Source: Methanomicrobiales archaeon (GTDB taxonomy: Archaea; Halobacteriota; Methanomicrobia; Methanomicrobiales; Methanoculleaceae). Taken from it: 8,316 nt of DNA. Within the stretch, counting starts at the first letter, position 1. Each line of letters opens with the position of its first letter. The notes below the pieces were generated by a model that was given only the letters and a program-made list of their open reading frames with translations, ran no database searches and had not been told where the DNA came from. This document shows, piece by piece, positions 5,268-8,316 of the stretch. The stretch spans positions 1 through 8,316 of the forward strand of contig JAAZOW010000225.1 of the NCBI GenBank assembly GCA_012797575.1, given 5' to 3'. Position numbers and translations under genes: made by a program.

Positions 5268-5810
5268 ATGCTTGATCAGGAGTTTGAACGGATAGGGGGA
5301 CGCCTCTTTCTTGAAGGTCTTGTCGGGGCGAGTTTTGGAAACATGAGTGTGCGCGCTGATGGGGGGTTTTGGATCACCCGGAGCGGCGCCTACCTGGATG
5401 TCCGGGAGGCGCCGGTCTTTGTGCCGGACGGGGGGGAGGCGCCAGACGGGGCATCAAGCGAGTACCGGGTCCACCGGGCGGTCTACCAGGCAGCTCCATG
5501 CCGCGCGATAGTTCATGCCCACCCGGTCCACGCCGTCGCTGCTTCGCTTGATGCCGATCTGATCCAGCCGATCGACAGTGAGGGACGGATATTCTGCCCG
5601 GAGATTCCGGTCGTCGGAGGGGAGCCGGGGACCGATGAAATCGCGCTGAGCGTCTCTGAAGCGCTCTGTGATCACCGCATCGTCATCGTCCGCGGACATG
5701 GAACCTTCGCCGCCGGGGAGACGCTCGATGAGGCGTATATTTACACATCGATCGCTGAATACGCCTGCCGTATACTTCTCGTGTCAGGGTGGTCTCGGCG
5801 GGTTCTGTAG
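5268..5810 (+). CDS. Class II aldolase / L-fuculose-1-phosphate aldolase-like protein
   Basis: A zinc-dependent class II aldolase/adducin-fold protein. Counting from the in-frame GTG at 5259, the Zn-binding H86 and H88 lie in VHAHPVH and H147 in RGHGTF. The catalytic acid is E68 in ASSEYRVH, and GASFGNMS (23-30) forms the phosphate-binding region. These align in order with E73, H92, H94 and H155 of the E. coli fuculose-1-phosphate aldolase. The ATG at 5268 is preferred because AGGTG at 5256-5260 is then a well-spaced ribosome site; the GTG start would add three residues. Methanogen homologues (Methanocaldococcus MJ1418) make lactaldehyde, the route to the lactate of coenzyme F420, which would suit the neighbour npdG. 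At about 180 residues it is shorter than the bacterial 215. Substrate is not certain. Its 3' end overlaps aglJ by 27 bp. Confidence 0.88.
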   Translation: MLDQEFERIGGRLFLEGLVGASFGNMSVRADGGFWITRSGAYLDVREAPVFVPDGGEAPDGASSEYRVHRAVYQAAPCRAIVHAHPVHAVAASLDADLIQPIDSEGRIFCPEIPVVGGEPGTDEIALSVSEALCDHRIVIVRGHGTFAAGETLDEAYIYTSIAEYACRILLVSGWSRRVL

Positions 5811-6707
5811 CTGCTCGATCTGGCGAATGGTCTCGCGATGAAACCCGAGCAGCATATCGCTGATCACGCCAAACATGAAGATCTGAAATCCTATGGTGAT
5901 CAGGAGGACCGTGAGGATGGTGAGCGGCAGGTGTTCTATATCCTTGAGCCATTCGAGGATGACGTACACGCCGGTGATGCCCCCCACAAGCGATATGAAG
6001 AGCCCGATGATACCGAAGTAGAATATAGGGTTATTCATCTTTGCGAGCCGGTAGATCGTCGAGAAGATCCTCACTCCATCCTGGAAGGGATCGAGCTTTG
6101 TGACCGTCCCGGGTCTTGAGAGATACTGGACCGGGACGACCGTGATCCGCTGACCGTTCCTCACCGCCTCGACCGCCATCTCCGTCTCAATCTCAAACCC
6201 TGTCTCTTTGAGGGTCATCTGCCGGATCGAGTGGAGGGTGAAGGCACGGTAGCCTGAGAGGATATCGCGGAGATCCCTGCCGTGAGCGATCTTGAATAGC
6301 AGGTTGAGGATCTGGTTGCCGAGGAGGTTTAGTCGGGTGAATGCCTCTGCATCGGGGTTTTTGAGGCGGTTGCCGATGACGTGATCGAACCCGAGGGCGA
6401 GCGGATCGAGCATCTTATCAGCATCTTCCGGCGAATACGTGCCGTCACCGTCGAGCATAAGCGCGTAGGGTTCATCGATGATCTCCACAGCCTCGATGAT
6501 GGCGTTGCCTTTCCCCTTTCCCGTCTGCGTCCTGACGGTCGCTCCCGCGGCCCGTGCGATATCAGGGGTGCCGTCGCTGCTGTTCCCGTCCATGACGAGG
6601 ATATGCTCAAAACCCTGCTCTCGAAACTCCCTGATCAGGTCTCCGATCGTCGGGGCCTCATTCAACGTAGGAATAAAGATGCATACCTCTCCTCGCTTGA
6701 TCTTCAT
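5784..6707 (-). CDS. aglJ: AglJ-like family 2 glycosyltransferase (dolichyl-phosphate sugar transfer)
   Basis: A membrane-anchored GT-A glycosyltransferase of 307 residues. AglJ of Haloferax adds the first sugar to dolichol phosphate for protein N-glycosylation; dolichyl-phosphate mannose synthases are a close alternative. Visible features are the nucleotide-sugar strand VCIFIPTLNEAPTI (8-21), VMDGNSSDGT (38-47), the metal-binding DGDGTY (86-91), and the acceptor-region DILSGYRAF (148-156) and ETGFEIETEM (168-177). Two C-terminal membrane segments lie at about 228-251 and 260-285. I chose the ATG at 6707 because the family core begins five residues later, a TATA element lies 28 bases upstream, and the longer reading to 6761 would run into the divergent gene. 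The transcript is probably leaderless. The 3' end overlaps the aldolase tail-to-tail. The pilin-like protein nearby carries sequons this pathway could use. Confidence 0.87.
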   Translation of the reverse strand: MKIKRGEVCIFIPTLNEAPTIGDLIREFREQGFEHILVMDGNSSDGTPDIARAAGATVRTQTGKGKGNAIIEAVEIIDEPYALMLDGDGTYSPEDADKMLDPLALGFDHVIGNRLKNPDAEAFTRLNLLGNQILNLLFKIAHGRDLRDILSGYRAFTLHSIRQMTLKETGFEIETEMAVEAVRNGQRITVVPVQYLSRPGTVTKLDPFQDGVRIFSTIYRLAKMNNPIFYFGIIGLFISLVGGITGVYVILEWLKDIEHLPLTILTVLLITIGFQIFMFGVISDMLLGFHRETIRQIEQLQNPPRPP

Positions 6708-6710
6708 CGG

Positions 6711-6737
6711 TATACTATTATCCGATCGGGTAGTATA
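6711..6737. promoter_or_regulatory. Overlapping divergent promoters: inverted TATA-like elements
   Basis: TATACTA (6711-6717) and TAGTATA (6731-6737) form a perfect 7-bp inverted repeat with a 13-base spacer. The right element, read on the minus strand as TTATACTA, is centred about 27 bases before the aglJ ATG at 6707. The left one, read on the plus strand, is centred about 34 bases before the DUF99 ATG at 6748. Each element therefore lies between the other promoter's TATA box and start site, so the two initiation complexes should exclude each other. The dyad could also be a regulator site. Confidence 0.6.
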
Positions 6738-6747
6738 AGGGCTTCGT

Positions 6748-7320
6748 ATGCATGTAGCCAAACCCGGGCTCCGGGCCCTCGGCGTCGCGGAGAGCTATTC
6801 AGGGCGGGAGCAGTCAACCCTCGCCGGGGTTGTCATGCGAAAGGATCTCCTGATCGATGGGGTGGCCTTCGCCCGGGTGACTGTCGGAGGATCGGATGCG
6901 ACGGACGCTATAATCGAGCTCCATGCCAGACTCAGGCGAAAGGACATCAACTTCATCATGGTCAGCGGGTGTGTAATCGCCTGGTACAACATCATCGACC
7001 CGGTGGCGGTGCAGGACGCGACAGGGCTTCCCGTCATCGTCGCCACCTATGAGGAATCAGAAGGACTTGCGGGGGATATCGTCCACCACTTCCCGGGGGA
7101 TGCCGGTAGGCTTGCAGCATACCGGCGCCTCGGCGATCGGGTCACCGTAAGGCTCCATACTGGCTACGATCTCTTCATCCGCTCCTATGGGCTCTCACCG
7201 GAGGATGCCGCAAGGCTCTGCGACGGTTTCACGTATGAAGGCAGGGTGCCAGAGCCGGTCAGGGTGGCGCGTCTCATCGCTCGCGGCCTTGTTCGATCGA
7301 CCCGGTTCGGACGACCATGA
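6748..7320 (+). CDS. DUF99 / UPF0215 family protein (endonuclease V-related fold)
   Basis: A 190-residue cytoplasmic protein. The opening KPGLRALGVAES (5-16), the LAGVVMRKDLLIDGVA stretch (25-40), and the core IMVSGCVIAWYNIIDPVAVQDATGLPVIVATYE, with residues 70-102, match the DUF99/UPF0215 family as I recall it. That archaeal family (PF01949) is related in fold to endonuclease V and may act on damaged or deaminated DNA; its function is not settled here. Acidic candidates include D34, D37 and D84. The ATG at 6748 leaves a short leader if the left TATA element is used, and only a weak AAGGG precedes it. It diverges from aglJ with 40 bp between start codons. Its last 47 bp overlap the 3' end of the uspA-type gene on the other strand. 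No truncation is seen. Confidence 0.82.
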   Translation: MHVAKPGLRALGVAESYSGREQSTLAGVVMRKDLLIDGVAFARVTVGGSDATDAIIELHARLRRKDINFIMVSGCVIAWYNIIDPVAVQDATGLPVIVATYEESEGLAGDIVHHFPGDAGRLAAYRRLGDRVTVRLHTGYDLFIRSYGLSPEDAARLCDGFTYEGRVPEPVRVARLIARGLVRSTRFGRP

Positions 7321-7747
7321 CCGTGGATGTCGCGTGATCGACGACGTAGGAGCTGATACTCCCGAGGAAGAGGCGATCAAGTCGACCTCTGCCGTGCGAT
7401 CCAACCACTATCAGATCTGCACCGAGCTCCTGTGCCAGTGCGATGATCTCGGCTCCTGGGTGGCCCCAGCGCTTGTGCGGGGTTATCCGGGTTCCGGTAG
7501 CGGCAGCCCGTCGCTCTGCATCGGCGAGGACCTCATCGGCCTCCCGCTCGAGTGAGTCAAGGACCGCCTGCTGGGCGATGTCAGGGGGTTCGAGGCTGTC
7601 TAGGATCACTGTTGGGTATACACCGGTCTGGACGACGTGCACGGCGTGCATGGATGCCTTCGTGGCATGGGCGATGTCCAGCGCCTCTTCAAGTGCCCGG
7701 TGGCCTATCTCGGATCCATCGACCGCCACAAGCAATGTTTTGAACAT
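7274..7747 (-). CDS. Universal stress protein, UspA family
   Basis: A 157-residue single-domain Usp. It opens MFKTLLVAVDGSEIGHRALEEA, the first strand with the nucleotide-contacting aspartate D10. It ends with the ATP-binding signature G-2x-G-9x-G-S: G116, G119, G129 and S130 in VGSHGRGRLDRLFLGS. It should therefore bind ATP, like MJ0577-type Usps, and act as a soluble dimer in stress or regulatory roles that cannot be predicted further. The final strand STVMVVR is followed by a nine-residue charged tail (GSIEQGRER) encoded within the stretch overlapping the DUF99 gene. No Shine-Dalgarno sequence precedes the ATG at 7747, but a TATA-like element lies 29 bases upstream, suggesting its own leaderless promoter in the 54 bp after the pilin-like gene. 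Confidence 0.95.
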   Translation of the reverse strand: MFKTLLVAVDGSEIGHRALEEALDIAHATKASMHAVHVVQTGVYPTVILDSLEPPDIAQQAVLDSLEREADEVLADAERRAAATGTRITPHKRWGHPGAEIIALAQELGADLIVVGSHGRGRLDRLFLGSISSYVVDHATSTVMVVRTGSIEQGRER

Positions 7748-7771
7748 AGTGAGTCTAGGATCATGCTGGTA

Positions 7772-7779
7772 GAAATATG
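7772..7779 (-). promoter_or_regulatory. Probable TATA element of the uspA-type gene
   Basis: On the minus strand CATATTTC (7779-7772) is centred about 29 bases before the ATG at 7747. This predicts a transcript starting within a few bases of the start codon and separates the gene from the pilin-like gene upstream. Confidence 0.45.
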
Positions 7780-7801
7780 TGGTCTTTACGGGCGGTTGAG
7801 C

Positions 7802-8316
7802 TCATGCGACCACCGTGTGCGTTGAGATCACCTTCTTCGTCCGTTTGTCTATGACCTTCACGGTAACATTTGTGCCCGGAGTGATTTTACCGTCCTTCAG
7901 ATCCACCTCCATGATCTCACCCGGATTCCAGTAGCGGCTACGGCACCCCTCGCCCTTGATGAATCTCACCTGGTAGTGATTCGATTTGATGAGGAGGTAG
8001 CCGTTCAGGGTCGAGACTGTGGCAAGCTTCCATCTATCCCTATAGAAATCTGCCATCAGGTCGTTGTTCGTGTAGACTGTGCTGCCGTTATTGAGGAGGA
8101 AGACTCTGCTTGCATATGTCACACTCCCAGTCTTGGCGCTCGTATGGTCGATACCGATGATGATGATAGGGGGTAGCGGGTCGGAGTCGGAGGGATTTGC
8201 CCATGACCAGGAGGGGATCATCCCGAGTACCATTATCAGGATGAGGAGGGCTAGGATGATGGTGATGGCGACCATCAGGATCGTGGCGTGGACTTGCGAG
8301 AGCGCGTGCTCATCCC
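7802..8316 (-). CDS. Archaeal type IV pilin-like secreted protein, 5' end beyond the window
   Basis: The frame stays open past the ATG at 8275 to the right edge, adding at least 13 residues (DEHALSQVHATIL) in front of it. Together this gives DEHA-LSQVHATILMVAITIILALLILIMVLGM. That is the archaeal class III signal-peptide layout: a charged segment, a cleavage site probably between A and L, then a hydrophobic stretch that forms the pilin core helix, as in pilins with VSPVIGTILMVAITVILA. The true start is therefore upstream of 8316 and the ATG at 8275 is not real. The mature domain, about 140 residues, is beta-rich and ends PGTNVTVKVIDKRTKKVISTHTVVA-like, typical of this family (PF07790). Two N-glycosylation sequons, NGS and NVT, are visible (near 8087 and 7868). 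The helix region has unusual QVH in place of PVI. It may be a pilin, a pseudopilin or a surface adhesin subunit. Confidence 0.82.
   Translation of the reverse strand, partial: DEHALSQVHATILMVAITIILALLILIMVLGMIPSWSWANPSDSDPLPPIIIIGIDHTSAKTGSVTYASRVFLLNNGSTVYTNNDLMADFYRDRWKLATVSTLNGYLLIKSNHYQVRFIKGEGCRSRYWNPGEIMEVDLKDGKITPGTNVTVKVIDKRTKKVISTHTVVA

Noticed and set aside
6381..7052. Plus-strand 223-codon frame across the start of aglJ and DUF99
   Set aside because: It crosses two better-supported genes and their promoters, and its translation is Arg/Gly-rich without any recognisable domain.
7802..8275. ATG at 8275 as the start of the pilin-like gene
   Set aside because: It would begin inside the hydrophobic helix and discard the class III signal-peptide region, which is open in frame to the window edge.

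Overview
The window looks like a euryarchaeal methanogen chromosome, most likely order Methanomicrobiales (Methanoculleus or a relative). That assignment is inference. It rests on a DUF2551-type protein, F420H2:NADP oxidoreductase, an RtcB/archease pair, archaeal SecF and SecD, an AglJ-like glycosyltransferase, an archaeal type IV pilin-like protein, and TATA boxes about 25-30 nt upstream of several start codons. I see no rRNA, tRNA, CRISPR array, insertion sequence or phage gene.

Layout. (1) Positions 1-1240, minus strand: a DUF2551-like winged-helix protein, an 89-residue protein of unknown function, archease and the 5' end of rtcB. The last three are 3 and 9 bp apart, so this looks like an RNA-ligation operon with two poorly known companions. 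The rtcB fragment is short but its N-terminal signature is clear. (2) Positions 1241-1831: about 590 bp without a convincing gene, containing several inverted repeats. (3) Positions 1832-4143, plus strand: secF and secD, overlapping by 4 bp, with secF first. (4) Positions 4160-5810, plus strand: a thioredoxin overlapping npdG (F420H2:NADP oxidoreductase) by 4 bp, then a small class II aldolase. A 10-bp dyad sits at the expected transcription start of the thioredoxin gene. (5) Positions 5784-7320: aglJ (minus) and a DUF99/UPF0215 gene (plus) diverge from one short region in which two TATA-like elements form an inverted repeat. (6) Positions 7274-8316, minus strand: a UspA-type protein, and a pilin-like secreted protein cut by the window edge.

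Themes. Protein export and the cell surface recur: SecDF for translocation, AglJ for the first lipid-linked sugar of N-glycosylation, and a pilin-like protein carrying two N-glycosylation sequons. Redox and coenzyme F420 metabolism form a second theme: thioredoxin, Fno, and an aldolase of the type that in methanogens can supply the lactate precursor of F420. The genome is tightly packed, with two convergent gene pairs whose 3' ends overlap by 27 and 47 bp, and several apparently leaderless promoters.

The items most worth a second look are the mutually overlapping divergent promoters at 6711-6737, the thioredoxin-Fno coupling with a CxxC motif in Fno, and the unexplained structured gap at 1270-1800. 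I found no clear sign of a wholly new defence or mobile system.
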